This document shows positions 20,991 to 31,602 of a DNA stretch of 64,000 bases, piece by piece. A program made the translations under genes and the position numbers. The DNA is taken from NCBI GenBank assembly GCA_032768795.1, contig CP136493.1:2108001-2172000 (forward strand), in the 5' to 3' direction. The stretch comes from Tremella fuciformis (Eukaryota > Basidiomycota > Tremellomycetes > Tremellales > Tremellaceae). Below the pieces are notes generated by a model. That model was not told the DNA's origin, searched no databases, and saw only the letters and a program-made list of their open reading frames with translations. The stretch's first letter is position 1, and every line of letters begins with the position of its first letter.

Positions 20991-22811
20991 GCAAGTGTTT
21001 GTCCCATACCTGCCTTGGTTCGACACCTTGTGTTGCTTACCGCTGGTTCGGTCTCTGCTTGGTCGTCTGACCTTGCCCACCTCGCCACCCATTCCCCCGT
21101 ACCCGCTAGAGGCCTGGAGCCTCCGCTCACCCCTCGGTCCCCTGCTCTCTTCCCCTACCCAGCCCGCCGCGCGGCCTAACTGTCTTCCTGCCGTCTTTGA
21201 CCCATGCGGCCAAACCCCGGCGAGGTTGGGCGGGTCCCTACAACTGGCAGTCGACGTATGGGAAGCAGCCTTGGCAACCTACCCCGACCCGGCCTTCCCC
21301 AGGCTAATTGATCGGCTCATTCGCAACGGTGCCTCGCTGGGCGTGCTGGATCCTCCACCGGCCTACATACCACCGTATAAGTCTGGCCCTTGCGAGCTGG
21401 CCTTTCTCCGCGAGGAAACGCGCCCCCGCCTTGAGGCCGGGGAAATCCTTCGTGTGAGCAAAAGGGAGCTTGTCGTCATCACACCGCTCGCCGCCGTCCC
21501 CAAGGACCAGACAAAGCTCCGTGCCATTCACGACCTCCGCGCGCTGAACAAGCACATTCCCGCCGGCGCAGGCCACCTGTCGTATAGCACGATTGAGGAC
21601 TTCTTCACCGTGATAGCCAGGGGACCCGTCGGGAGCCTACTATGGAAAGTTGACCTGTCCAATGCCTTCCGCCACGTCCGCCTGTCTCCCCAAGCCCGCC
21701 GCCTGGCCGCTTTTGAGCTGGATGGCCAGTTCTACATGGACCTCTGCCTCCCCTTTGGCTCAACCATCGCCCCCTTCACCTTCAACCTCCTTGCCGAGGC
21801 CTTCCACTGGATCCTGCAACGCTGCGGGGTGCACGACTTCCTCCACTACCTCGACGATTTCTTCGGTGTCTCCCCGTCCCTGGAGGACGCGCGCGCTACT
21901 ATGAACACCGTCCGATACGTCGCCTCATGCCTCGGCATACGCATCAACGACAGCAAGTGTGTCGGCCCGGCATCTGTCCTGACGGTCCTCGGCATCGAGA
22001 TCCACACCTCGCACTGGGTCGCCCAGTTGGACCCGGAGCGGCTTGCCCGCCTAGCTGCCGAGCTAAGTAATACTCTCCAACGCCAGACAAGCACCAGGCG
22101 CGAGCTTGAGCACATTACCGGCTGATTAGTGTTTGCCTGCACGGTTATCCCACTCGGACGCGCATTCCTACGACGCCTCTGGTCTGCCATGGCCGATTTT
22201 CCGCCACAGTTGCCACTGGGAACGCGCCGCCGCCTGTCCGCCGCTGCCATCCTGGACCTCAAGTGGTGGGAAGTGATTCTCGCCCAGTGGAACGGTAGCC
22301 GCCCCCTGTCGGAGCCTCAACGCCCTGTCATTGAGATATGGACCGACGCAAGCGGTGCCAAGGGCGCGGGTGGCCATTTGGGCCCTGCCCACATAGCCAC
22401 CCGGGCCTTTGCCTACTCCTTTCCCAAACGGCACCGCGGGAAGGACATCGTCTTCAAGGAACTGCACGCGGTCATCTATGCCGTCGAGCACCTCTCTGAC
22501 TCTGGCTGGTCCGGGTCGCACCTTCTTTTCCATGTCGACAACCAAGCTGTGGTTGCCGCCATCACCTTCGGTCCATCCGCATGGAATCGGCTCAAGCCCT
22601 CCTTCGCCGCCTCTGGTCGACAGCAGCGCTGGGGAACTTCACCTTCTCTTCTTCCTGGATCCCCTCGCACGCAAACGGGCTGGCTGATGCATTGTCCCGC
22701 TCTGACCTGCAGCGCGCCATCAGCATCAACCCTCAGGTGACCAGCTGCCTGCTTATGGCCTCAGCGGACCCCTTGCTGGACGACGCGCCCCCTCCCAGTT
22801 TGCCAGCCTAG
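20989..22811 (+). pseudogene. RT-RNase H of the older YR element, broken by TGA and a frameshift
   Basis: RT: frame from ATG 20989 to TGA 22123-22125, with the motifs LSNAFRHVRLS, LPFGSTIAPFTFN and YLDDFFG (the polymerase YxDD box). The same frame continues after the TGA into RNase H (WTDASGAKGAGGHLG, FKELHAVIYAVEHL, FHVDNQAVV). Near 22580-22600 the frame must change to reach WIPSHANGLADALSR, the C-terminal RNase H motif, which ends with TAG at 22811. The TGA replaces the position expected for Trp or another residue next to the connection domain (compare the intact relative at 60501-62465). Hence a decayed pol. Role when intact: copying element RNA to DNA. Confidence 0.9.
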
Positions 22812-23857
22812 TGGGCAACTCGCCATCGCCAGCCGCAACGTACTTTCTCTATAATGGCATCGGCGAAGGGACACGGAAGGGGTACGGCGCTGCCCAGAAG
22901 AGCTTTCTCGCCTGGGCTCGCGCAAATGGCGTCATGTACCCCTTCCCCGCGTCCGTCACGTCACTCTCCAACTGGATCGCGTCCTTGGCAGTGGGCGGAT
23001 TGCGGCCTGGTTCCATTAGGGGCTATATGAGCGGCCTGCGTTCCTTGCACACCGATCTGAACATGTCACATGTCTCGTTCGATAACCCACAGGTTGATTG
23101 GGTCTTCAGGGGCATTTGCCGGGCCGCAGGGGAAGTGTCTCGTCGCCGCAGGCTACCTGTGACACTGCCCGTCCTTGCCCTAGTCTTGGACGCCCTCCCG
23201 TCGCTACCGGTCTCCGACCCCGATCGTACCACACTGGCTGCGGCCTTCGCCCTTGCTTACGTAGGGGGCATGCGCTGCGGGGAGATCACATACGACGTGT
23301 TTGACCCAGACTACCACATCTCCGCCTCCGACGTATGTGACTATGGGTCATACGCTACAGTCCGCCTTCCCGCCTCTAAAACCGACCCCTTCCGACGGGG
23401 AGTGCTTATCGTGGTGCCGTCGGCACCCAGCGGGGCGCCGGTTGACCCGCTGGCACTCCTACGCGCGCACTTGCGAGCCATCCCACGCGACCAAACACCC
23501 CTCTTCTCAAAAGCGAACTTCCGCACGATCATCCGCACCCAGTCCTGCTCGTGGTCCTTCCCAAGGGCCTTCTTCGTCGATTGCCTCCGGCGTTGCCTCA
23601 TTCAAGCTGGCCTCAATGCTTCCGAGTACGCCGGCCACTCCTTCCGCCGAGGGATGGCAACCTGGGCCAAACTCTCGGCAAAGATGGACGATGGGGACAT
23701 CAAGCTGTTGGGTAGATGGTCATCCGAAGCGGTGAAGCTATACCAGGAGACGCCAACACAGCAAGTGGCTCTGCTAGCGCAACGGACTCTCTGCGCGGAC
23801 AAGTCCTCCGCCAACGGAATCGTCCCACCCGCGCGCTGCTGGTGGGGTGATGAATGA
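22811..23857 (+). CDS. Tyrosine recombinase of the older YR element
   Basis: An open frame of 348 codons. N-terminal core-binding (SAM-like) region about residues 20-110; catalytic domain with RCGE (first Arg), SKTD (the conserved Lys region), GHSFRRG (the H-x-x-R pair) and LYQE (nucleophilic Tyr). These are the residues of a YR active site, so the enzyme may still be functional. The frame starts at a non-ATG codon (GTG) right at the RNase H stop, and no ATG precedes the core-binding domain. Expression probably needs frameshifting, splicing or reinitiation. It would integrate the circular DNA form at short identical sequences. Confidence 0.88.
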   Translation: MGNSPSPAATYFLYNGIGEGTRKGYGAAQKSFLAWARANGVMYPFPASVTSLSNWIASLAVGGLRPGSIRGYMSGLRSLHTDLNMSHVSFDNPQVDWVFRGICRAAGEVSRRRRLPVTLPVLALVLDALPSLPVSDPDRTTLAAAFALAYVGGMRCGEITYDVFDPDYHISASDVCDYGSYATVRLPASKTDPFRRGVLIVVPSAPSGAPVDPLALLRAHLRAIPRDQTPLFSKANFRTIIRTQSCSWSFPRAFFVDCLRRCLIQAGLNASEYAGHSFRRGMATWAKLSAKMDDGDIKLLGRWSSEAVKLYQETPTQQVALLAQRTLCADKSSANGIVPPARCWWGDE

Positions 23858-23921
23858 CGATCCCGCGCTGCTCCCGACCGCGACCGCCGCCTCCGACGTC
23901 GCCGCTACGGCCTGGCCCCTT

Positions 23922-24009
23922 GGCCTCTGGAGCAGTTGATCGCATGCATGCGCTAGGCTCGGCAGGGTGGGACGTCCAGGGTGGGACTGCAGAGAGAAGG
24001 CAAGGAATA
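23922..24009 (+). repeat. B1 split direct repeat of the YR element
   Basis: About 88 bp (GGCCTCTGGAGCAGT...GGCAAGGAATA), repeated at about 24295-24382 with one clear difference (GTT/GTC). It sits directly against A2, giving the B/A junction expected of a circular intermediate. Confidence 0.85.
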
Positions 24010-24160
24010 GATGGTGCGTCAGAGTATGACGCTGGTCTATGACGTGGCATTTCGGACGGCCTCTTGCCTCGTCATCTCTCATCTCTCCCCTGCAGCTCTC
24101 TCTCTCCTATCCTCTTCTCCGCATTCCTGAGCTCGCTCTCTAGCAATCGCTCTCTTCTCT
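24010..24160 (+). repeat. A2 split direct repeat of the YR element
   Basis: 151 bp identical by eye to 10254-10404, directly after B1. Confidence 0.85.
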
Positions 24161-24294
24161 GCCCGCCCGCCGTCCCCGGGTGTCACCGCGTAGGGTTCTC
24201 TGACGAGGTTTTGTCCCACTGGGTTTTCCCGCAGAGTTTTATCCCGCGCTTGTAGTTTGTCGTAGATTCTCAGGCTCCGATAGAGTCGCCTTGT

Positions 24295-24382
24295 GGCCTC
24301 TGGAGCAGTCGATCGCATGCATGCGCTAGGCTCGGCAGGGTGGGACGTCCAGGGTGGGACTGCAGAGAGAAGGCAAGGAATA
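24295..24382 (+). repeat. B2 split direct repeat, right end of the YR element
   Basis: Second copy of 23922-24009. It is separated from A2 by 134 bp of unrelated sequence (24161-24294). Its end is taken as the right end of the element. Confidence 0.8.
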
Positions 24383-25098
24383 GAAATATAAGTCGTACAC
24401 CTTGACGATCTGAGCTATCACACGCCATCATGACGCGCCTCAACCTCAGATCCTTGCTGTGAGCTGTGTCAGAGCCTCTGAGATGAGACGCACCACTGCA
24501 CGTGATCGTCTTGTGGTACTGGTAACAACTCGTCTCACCGAATATCGACAGCAAAGTCCTCGCCAGCTCTTGTATACCTGCGCCCCCACCTCGGCCCGCC
24601 CCCCGCCCCAAGTGGGCGCTGCAGTTCAATTGGAAACGCGCCTTCTTTGTAGAGGGGTACGTTTAACCATTTGCGAGAAAGGACGGTTAGTATGCGGGGC
24701 ATCCTTACTCTGGACAACAACGGTTCGTCTGAGTATCGCCAATCGTGCAAAGACCGAAGGCAAACCTTGACTGACACTCTTTTCTGGGCCGGAAGGCTGA
24801 AGAAGAGCGTCACCGCGTGGCTTCCCGGCCACGCGAGGTTCAAAGCGGCATCCTCTATCCGCTAACTTTGTTGGCGAATTGATCTGGTGCCCTCCAATCT
24901 GCGGTGGACAATGGGGCGATCGCAGGATCTCGCACGATCAGCTGTGTTTCGAACAGCGATAACAACGATAAATATGACTGAGACAGCCATAACAACGGAA
25001 TCGACGACACAAGTCAAGACTCATCAGAATTCGCCATAGGGAAATACTGACCTCAGGTGAAGCTCCTATGTGGCGTACGCCGTGATCACTGATGAGCG
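24383..25098. other. Intergenic, nothing recognised
   Basis: Only short open frames without coding character on either strand, between the end of the YR element and a small orphan gene. Confidence 0.5.
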
Positions 25099-25437
25099 AT
25101 GGCGGCGAACAGAGAAGCTGATGCGGAGTTCCTCGAGCCTAGAACGCCGGCTCCCCCGCCTCCTTCCACGCACGGCCCTCAATCATCGGCAGGTGTTGCA
25201 CCACTTGCCGCTGCTTCATCGCCTTCCTATTATCCAATGGCTCGTTCCATCGAGACTCCCCCCCTCGGAGGCGGATCTACTCGCCGAGTGGCAAGGCAAG
25301 ATGCAGGGACCATCCCTGACTCAAGGCCCCCGGGTAGCGCCGGTGCTGCTGCCCTTGCCCGTGAAGCGTCTGACGGCTCTCACTTCAAACCGCATCCACA
25401 AATAGACGTGGTACAGGCTATCCGAGTGGGCACGTAA
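25099..25437 (+). CDS. Small Ala/Pro-rich orphan protein
   Basis: 112 aa from ATG 25099 to TAA 25437, single exon. It is rich in Ala, Pro, Ser and Gly with a poly-Pro run near residue 20, no membrane segment, signal peptide or recognised domain. Composition resembles the proline-rich protein at 6906-7757. It may be a free-standing gene or one exon of a longer gene. Function unknown. Confidence 0.45.
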   Translation: MAANREADAEFLEPRTPAPPPPSTHGPQSSAGVAPLAAASSPSYYPMARSIETPPLGGGSTRRVARQDAGTIPDSRPPGSAGAAALAREASDGSHFKPHPQIDVVQAIRVGT

Positions 25438-26308
25438 ACGGATTCGCAGGATCCTGTGATCCTTCAGCGGGTGACCCACCGCCAGGTTGGATTTAAGGCT
25501 GTGACCTGCTTCGAGAACATTTAGCGAGTTACTGAAACCACCTTCTTCCCTTGATATGCACGTCTCTGCAGTTGTGAGACGGTATAGCCTGCATTTCACT
25601 TCTGATTGCAGAAGCACAGGGAAAATGTTGGTGCATGGACGGTGCAAAGCAGGCGGTCGTACAGTATGACAGGCATTGTGCCAGATATCAGAAAGAAGGA
25701 TACATCATACAAACCTACGAGCGGACCCTAAAGTACCCTCACCTTGCCCGTCAATGAGGGCGCCCTTAGGGGGTGAAGCGAGGGCATTGTCAGCGTTGTC
25801 GGTCTTGATCGCCCAAGACAGTCTCGGAGGGGATCATGCGATCTGTGCGACTTCTTCAAACGTTGATCATCTCAGGGTGCTATTTGCTGGCTCGTGCCAT
25901 CCCCGCGCGCGATGATAGCTCGCCAAGTATATAACTTGATGTAAGTGTAGCAGTTGGGGGAAGCTCAGTGAGAGGTAGAATCCAATCGCACATGCACTCC
26001 ATTGCCAGCTCGATGTGTCTGGCCCTTGTTCCCGGTTCCGTGCTCCCTCTGCCTATTCGCTATGCGGGGAGCGTGCTCGAAGCTGCTGTCAGGCCTCGAC
26101 CTCCTTGCGAATCTACGAGAAATTGCGCTGCGTTGCCAATCAACAGCCACATAAACCCCCTTCCTCCTTTCAGTTACGAGGTAGAGCAAACGCAGGAAAC
26201 AGAAATTCGACAAAGATTCGCCACTTCGTCCCGCTCCCCCTCTATAATTTCCCATCTTCTACATAGTGCTCTCGCAGTTGACTGATCTGACAAGGATATA
26301 GAGTGAAC
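25438..26308. other. Intergenic, nothing recognised
   Basis: Several short frames overlap on both strands, none convincing. The last 60 bases (TATAATTTCCC, then ATATAGAG) look like the promoter and leader of the gene at 26309. Confidence 0.45.
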
Positions 26309-26944
26309 ATGAGCGCAGATTATGCTCAAGACGCCCCTGCTGTACACAACAAAGAGAAAAATCAGGACTCAGATTTTGAGGTCATCGCAACGAAGGACTT
26401 CGATGATTTTGAGGGAGCCAACAACGACACGACCGAGAAACTCGCTTGTGACACCGAAGAATCCGTCAAGGCGGGAAGCGTAGGAGGTGCTCTCACCACT
26501 GGTGAGCCTGGTCTCGTGAAGTCCTATGCGATGGACGACACAATCCCTCGTCATGCGATACCTTCAACCTTGGGTACTCGTGTTCGCAAAGGGGGCACCA
26601 TTGTGACGATAACGAGCACTCTCCGGCGAGATGAATTGGGAAGAATGATATACTGCGCCGAGTCGGAGTTGACAAGCTACTCTGATGGCAGCTCGACAGG
26701 GGTTGTCGACGTGGAAAACCTTCCTGAGACGCATTCGGTCAAGTATCTGGATCATGGTGTGTGGTGCAGCTATTCAATCCCTATTCGTTGGGGTGAGTTC
26801 GGAAATTCAGCCAACACGGAAGGGCAGATGTCCCGAGAGGATGACCTGCGCTCTGCAACCACCGTCGCTGGCGGGTGGACCCACGTCAAGAGTGTCCCCG
26901 CAGTGGCTTCAGCAGCTGAAGATGGTGATCGCCAGCCCCGATGA
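26309..26944 (+). CDS. Orphan protein, single exon
   Basis: 211 aa from ATG 26309 (the open frame begins at a GTG two codons earlier) to TGA 26944. N-terminal 80 residues are acidic and disordered; residues about 95-165 look more ordered, with beta-prone segments (GTIVTITSTLRR, IYCAESELTSY, WCSYSIPIRW). The tail is polar. There is no signal peptide or membrane helix and no recognised family. It is the first gene of the right-hand orphan block. Function unknown. Confidence 0.6.
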   Translation: MSADYAQDAPAVHNKEKNQDSDFEVIATKDFDDFEGANNDTTEKLACDTEESVKAGSVGGALTTGEPGLVKSYAMDDTIPRHAIPSTLGTRVRKGGTIVTITSTLRRDELGRMIYCAESELTSYSDGSSTGVVDVENLPETHSVKYLDHGVWCSYSIPIRWGEFGNSANTEGQMSREDDLRSATTVAGGWTHVKSVPAVASAAEDGDRQPR

Positions 26945-27405
26945 CTAGGTCATCGCGGTGTAGAGCCACGACCTGTGCCGTCAGCATCATTTCCCCTTTC
27001 GACTGTGCTCAATTTCGAATTGACTCTTCAACAAAACCGCTTGAGCCATCGTTTATCCGTCTGAAGACATCACATTATACACTGGTACAATCCTCTGCAT
27101 GTATCATAAAAGCTCCTCGCGCCGGTGTCATTTGGAGACCGTATCTTTTTACACCTCTTCGTCGGGACGATATGTATTTCACATTCACCACATCAAGTGG
27201 GGCAAGCGGCACATTCCGTCCATTGTTCGCCAAATTTTGGGGGACACAAAGTCGCTTACCTCCCTTGTGACTTGTTGCTACTCGCAAATATGAGGTTCTG
27301 CGCGTGTTATGACGGCGCCAACCGTCGACCATCTCCTCCTTACCTACTGACTTCACCTGCTCATCTCCTGGTCCACCAACGAGCTTCTTAGCTCGTACAA
27401 GCGTA
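26945..27405. other. Intergenic, nothing recognised
   Basis: No open frame with coding character. It may include an unrecognised first exon of the fragment that follows. Confidence 0.4.
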
Positions 27406-27406
27406 A

Positions 27407-27976
27407 TGGAAGGAGTCACATCCTACAGACAGCAACGTCGCGGTTCCGATACTATCGCCCGGCCAAACTCGTCCCAAGCTCCAGGCCCTCCGCTCTACCG
27501 TCTCACGCATCGCGACCAAGGCTGAGGGAACCCAAGGGCAGGCGGTTCAAGGACGCTCCGTCCGGCAAGGTGACCGTGCCGCAACGTACCGGGCAACTAA
27601 CATGGGAAATAGAGAGCAGAAGAAGGACGAAGATAAGGACAATGACGGGCACTCCACTGCGACTTATCGAGCGTTTCCCTTTGCGGATGACGATGACGAC
27701 CCAGACAGTCCTTTCGAACCCACAGTCACTCAGCGACGAATATGAGTTGACGACCAGGATAGACTGTCCGAATCGGACGAGAAGGAAGTAGCCATCGATG
27801 TTTGGGACGGACGCGGCAGTGCGACACGCCTGTGGGGAAATGTGATTGTCAACGGGAGGCTGCCGACTCATGCGATGGGGACTCGCCCCTACAGGATGCC
27901 GACCTCCGCTACAGGCCTGAATGCTGTCAAGCGGACGGTCAATGACCGATTCACCACGGGGGCAAACGAAAGGTGA
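27407..27976 (+). pseudogene. Coding-like fragment with an in-frame TGA
   Basis: One frame from just after a TAA (27404-27406) to TGA 27974-27976 reads as plausible protein, including an acidic DDDDD tract and a Trp/Gly-rich stretch, but is cut by TGA at 27743-27745, and its only upstream ATG is internal (27602). No intron with good signals removes the TGA. It is either a decayed orphan gene or a spliced gene whose structure I cannot resolve. No similarity to a known family is recognised. Confidence 0.35.
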
Positions 27977-28763
27977 TGTCTCAAGACTCGCGCTCATCCC
28001 CTCCCACCCCCGGCCCTTGCCCGTGTCAGCTCTTTGTTCCATCCTTAACTTTCTTTGCTAGCGCAACTTTCGTCGTGGACATTCTTGTTGGCCACGCCCG
28101 AACATGCATATGATACCGACCTGTACCGCCTGATCAGTCTCGTCTGAAGTAGAAGTAATGTCGATCACTCAGTGTGACCTTGCACAGAGGTGACGGCTTG
28201 ACATTTTCCGGTTTCCGCAGATGAAGCGAGGCCTACAAGCAGTAACAATGCAGCCGCAGCAGACAACACTATCGTGGACATTCTCTTCGTCCCAAGCAAA
28301 TGATTCCTGCCTGCGAATCGCCCCATACCTCCTCGGTGCAGCCAATGTACTTGTGACAGATCACACTGCCAGCCTGTCTACAGACAATGACGAGCCGCAT
28401 GGCCTGGTGTGAGACATCCCCGAAGCGATCAAAGCGCACGGACCGCATCAGCCTGATGAGTAAGCTACTCCCACCCGAAACCTTCCCGGGGATTCGTCTT
28501 TCGACAAATCGCACGTTTATTGCACATCGAGCTGCATGATGTGTTGCTAATCTCCAACCACCATCCCTTGACGCCTAGACTGAAGTCGAGTACGAGAAGT
28601 CTCCAACATGCTTCTCGAAAGGGAAGTCTGAAAGTGGAAGAAGCAAAAGCTCCAAACCCCTTGCCCATCCTCTTCTTCTGCTCTCTTATCAGGTAACCTT
28701 TTCGGGGAGAACGTCTCCCAATCAACCTGACATATAAACGACTGTCAATCAGTGACAAGCTTC
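27977..28763. other. Intergenic with a possible exon remnant
   Basis: At 28221-28310, after an acceptor-like TTTCCGCAG, a short frame encodes a polar Asn/Ala-rich peptide ending in TGA, perhaps the last exon of a decayed gene. Otherwise nothing is recognised. Confidence 0.35.
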
Positions 28764-29854
28764 ATGGACAACAACGCCCCGTCCTCTCATCCGGATGAGT
28801 CTTCCAGTTCTGCTGCTCCCGATACCATTGCTGAGCAAACCGGCCATACGTCGGACAGGACGAGAGGTCATGGCGATCGATCAGAGCCGTCAGTCAACGC
28901 CCCAGCTGTGAGTCCAAGACAGGTCGTCCTCCTACACACTGAGTGTACGAGAACGACGGTGCTAACTGAGAGTAGCCCAACGGGGATTCAATAATGCATC
29001 TTGTTGATGACACGCTCACTGTGAGGGACGTATCCCCCCAGTCCGGCGAGACCGGGGCAATGGCTTTGACGGTCTCAGGCAATTCTGCAGGAGGAAATGG
29101 TCATCTGTGGGAATCCAATGAAGAGGAGGCAATGTCCACGTCGGACATGATGATCAAACCGAACGCTGAGCCCGAGGAAGCAGTCGCCGGGCACAGTGCC
29201 GCAAAGCCTCCGGACGGTACTTCAGCAGAAGATGGGGACAAGACTGAATTCATCCTTACAGGTGGCCAACCCGAGAGCATGCAGCCCGAGGGCTCCGAGG
29301 CCGCGCCCAGGGGGGACGCCTCCAGCTCTGCTCCGGTGGAGGGCACGATGCACCCCGTCCCATCGCCCGAATCAGACTCGCACACCGACGTCAAAGCCGT
29401 GGGACACACTGCGTGGTCGCGGGAGGATACTTCGCTTTGCCCCAGGGACGTCAGTGACGGAAACTTTGAGAGACAAGATGTCCCCGGCTCTCTCGTACTG
29501 GTTCCTGCCGATGTGTGGTATACACATCATCACGAGACCGAGCGACAAGAGCGCGGTATTGAAGCGAGGTCACGAGCCAACAACACGGACCTTGCGGATC
29601 CGCACTCCAACCGATATAAGCGAGCATATCACGGCCCACATAAGGGGCTGAATGGAATGTACCTGCTCGGCGTGCTCCCCCAGAGCAAGGTGCACAGTGC
29701 GCCAGAAGGCGAGGCTGCGGGGACGTCTTGGGGGACGGAGCAGACGACTCAAGCCACGTCTGCTACCGGCGCAAACGCCGATTCCGCTCGCTCGGCCAAC
29801 GGCGACGATGATTCGGACGACGCGGTGCCCGAGGCGCCACACCCGGTTCAGTAG
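28764..29854 (+). CDS. Orphan disordered protein, two exons, possible member of the tandem family
   Basis: Structure: join(28764..28907, 28976..29854), 340 aa. The 68-nt intron has GTGAGT, a GCTAACTG branch point and TAG acceptor; phase 0 is kept. The product is Ser/Glu/Pro-rich, with one more basic, aromatic stretch near residues 230-280. It shares a HTDVK segment and a C-terminal HPVQ with the next genes, and all three have a short first exon, so distant paralogy is plausible. No domain recognised. The real start is the ATG at 28764, not the GTG four codons upstream. Confidence 0.65.
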
Positions 29855-30313
29855 CTTACTTTCCATCAACATGGCCAGATAACGCAAGTATACATATCAG
29901 TATTATCCTTCCGAGATGCACCCAGCTGTCTTTCTGCCTCCCCATTGCGTCAGCGATGTGAATCGAACGAGGAAGTAGCACAAAGGCGTACTAAGCATAC
30001 TTCGCTCTCCACGACTGCCCACTAGTCTCGCCCGCCACACGCGCTTGGGCAACGCTACAACACTATGTGCTCGACGCATGGCCTTCGTCATGCCGATGCG
30101 TCTTCGTGTCGTACGAATCACTCGGTGGCGTGTTTTGAACACGCCCCGTGTGCAAAAGTACGATCGTCCGTCCTTTGTTGCAAGTGGAGTCTCAGATTTC
30201 TTCGACATGCAGCTTGATGAAGCATGAAATTTCCGCCTCTTCCTACTCTTCGCCACTTCAACTCTTCTGGAAATCTTGCCTTGCAACTTGACAGATAAGT
30301 CTACTGATCAGTC

Positions 30314-31007
30314 ATGCGTGCCGGAAGGTCCCCCACGCAGACGCCAAACAAGCCGGTTAGAACTGCTGCCGTCCAGATGACCGACGTCAGTGGGGCTTCG
30401 CCCATCACGACGGCCACACCGAGTCCCTTCACCGGAAATTTAGTAAGTGCATGTACCGTGCGTTTAGCAGACGGGAGCTCCCGAAGACGAGGGTGCTGAG
30501 TAGTGCTAGAGCACAGCAAACACAGTGGGGGCACGTATGCTCGAGCACCACATCGAGTCCTGCGGTATCTGCCACCTGGGGGCGGTGTGGGTCACCAAGT
30601 CAGGCGAGTTTGTCCGCCGGGCTCGTGCGGGGGAGACGGATGACGGCTCGGAACCCGGCGGCCGGACCGGCGAACCAAAGCACGCGTTTGAGCTAGACTA
30701 TGACTTTCCCAATTACCTTGATGGCGCGTGCTCTGACAATGAGTCGGAAGCTGCGCGCAGGATCGACGACACAGATAGGTCCGAGGCCTCGGACGATTTC
30801 AACTATGTGACAGAGCCCTGCTCTGTGGTGGGTAAGGAGTACGCGGTGGAATTGGAGGAACCCCCCATCCCATCCGAGTACTGTGAGCCCGACGTGAAGC
30901 TAGAGGACGGCCCGTCGGGAACGGACGAGCCCCCTGCCGATCAAAAAGATGCCGCCGATGGAGCTTTTGACCAAGAGGACCGTGTCATCGGCTCATTCTA
31001 TGACTAG
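30314..31007 (+). CDS. Tandem-family orphan protein, copy 1, two exons
   Basis: Structure: join(30314..30442, 30510..31007), 208 aa. The 67-nt intron (GTAAGT) ends at GCTAG; this acceptor was chosen because it keeps frame and matches the position used in the next paralogue. Exon 1 shares TQTP, TAAV and MTD with that paralogue. Exon 2 starts with an ordered module, HHIESCGICHLGAVWV, containing a CxxC pair and a conserved Trp, possibly a small metal-binding fold. The rest is acidic and disordered and shares a TDxxxPPAD..DAAD segment with copy 2. Function unknown. Confidence 0.65.
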
Positions 31008-31602
31008 ATGACACACGTGTACATACTGTACCATCATCCTGAGCAGTATGTATACCGCTGTCCTACTCATTCCCGATTTGGTCAGCAACGCGCACGGGAG
31101 CGAGACGGAGACCAGAAAAGTAGCGTAAAGGCAAGCTGAGAATACAGCGCTCTCCGCAACTGCCTGGTAGTCTCGCCCGGACGAAGCTGCTGGGGCACCT
31201 GTCCTGACCAAGTCTCTGGTGTCATCCGACCAAAAGGTACCAAAATCGCTGATCGACTGGCTGATCTGGAGTCTTGCTATGACTCTGTCGGCGCGGTTCT
31301 GACAGCACGCTACCGTCACTTGCTCGCGGTATGGCCTTTGTCATGCCGATTGGTCTTCGTCATGCCGAGTGGTCTTCGTCTCTTCCAAAAGGCTCGGTGC
31401 ACTATTTCACACCCAAACATGTGCAAAATACGACCGTCCCTTGTTGCAAGTAAAGGGTCGCAGCTTCCTGCGACCAATCGCCAAGCCTGTCCTGAGCTTG
31501 ACGAAGCATAAAACCTGCCCCACTTCGTCTTCCTTCTCGCCACTTCCGCTCTGACAGAAGTTGTGCTTTGCTACTTGGCAGATAAAGCATTGTTGACCAG
31601 TG
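31008..31602. other. Duplicated non-coding spacer of the tandem family
   Basis: The first part (about 31018-31345) resembles sequence after the gene at 28764 (about 29890-30095) and, more weakly, after 32470. The second part (about 31345-31602) resembles the promoter region of copy 1 (about 30085-30313), sharing strings such as TGTTGCAAGT and CTTGACGAAGCAT/CTTGATGAAGCAT. Confidence 0.6.

Larger units (their letters stand above)
10254..24382 (+). mobile_element. Degraded YR retrotransposon (Ngaro/PAT type), split by a gypsy insertion
   Basis: Order on the plus strand: A1 repeat (10254-10404), gag-like ORF, RT-RNase H, tyrosine recombinase, B1 (about 23922-24009), A2 (24010-24160), a 134-bp spacer, B2 (about 24295-24382). 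A1 equals A2 and B1 equals B2 apart from isolated changes; such split direct repeats mark Ngaro/PAT-like DIRS-order retrotransposons, which integrate through a circular intermediate using a recombinase instead of a DDE integrase. Removing the 9,077 bp of gypsy plus one target-site copy leaves about 5.05 kb. Gag has an in-frame TGA, and RT-RNase H has a TGA and a frameshift, so the copy is dead apart from an open YR frame. Assignment to Ngaro versus PAT rests on structure only. Confidence 0.85.

Noticed and set aside
22811..23857. Crypton DNA transposon
   Set aside because: The recombinase is linked to RT-RNase H and split direct repeats, which define a retrotransposon rather than a Crypton.
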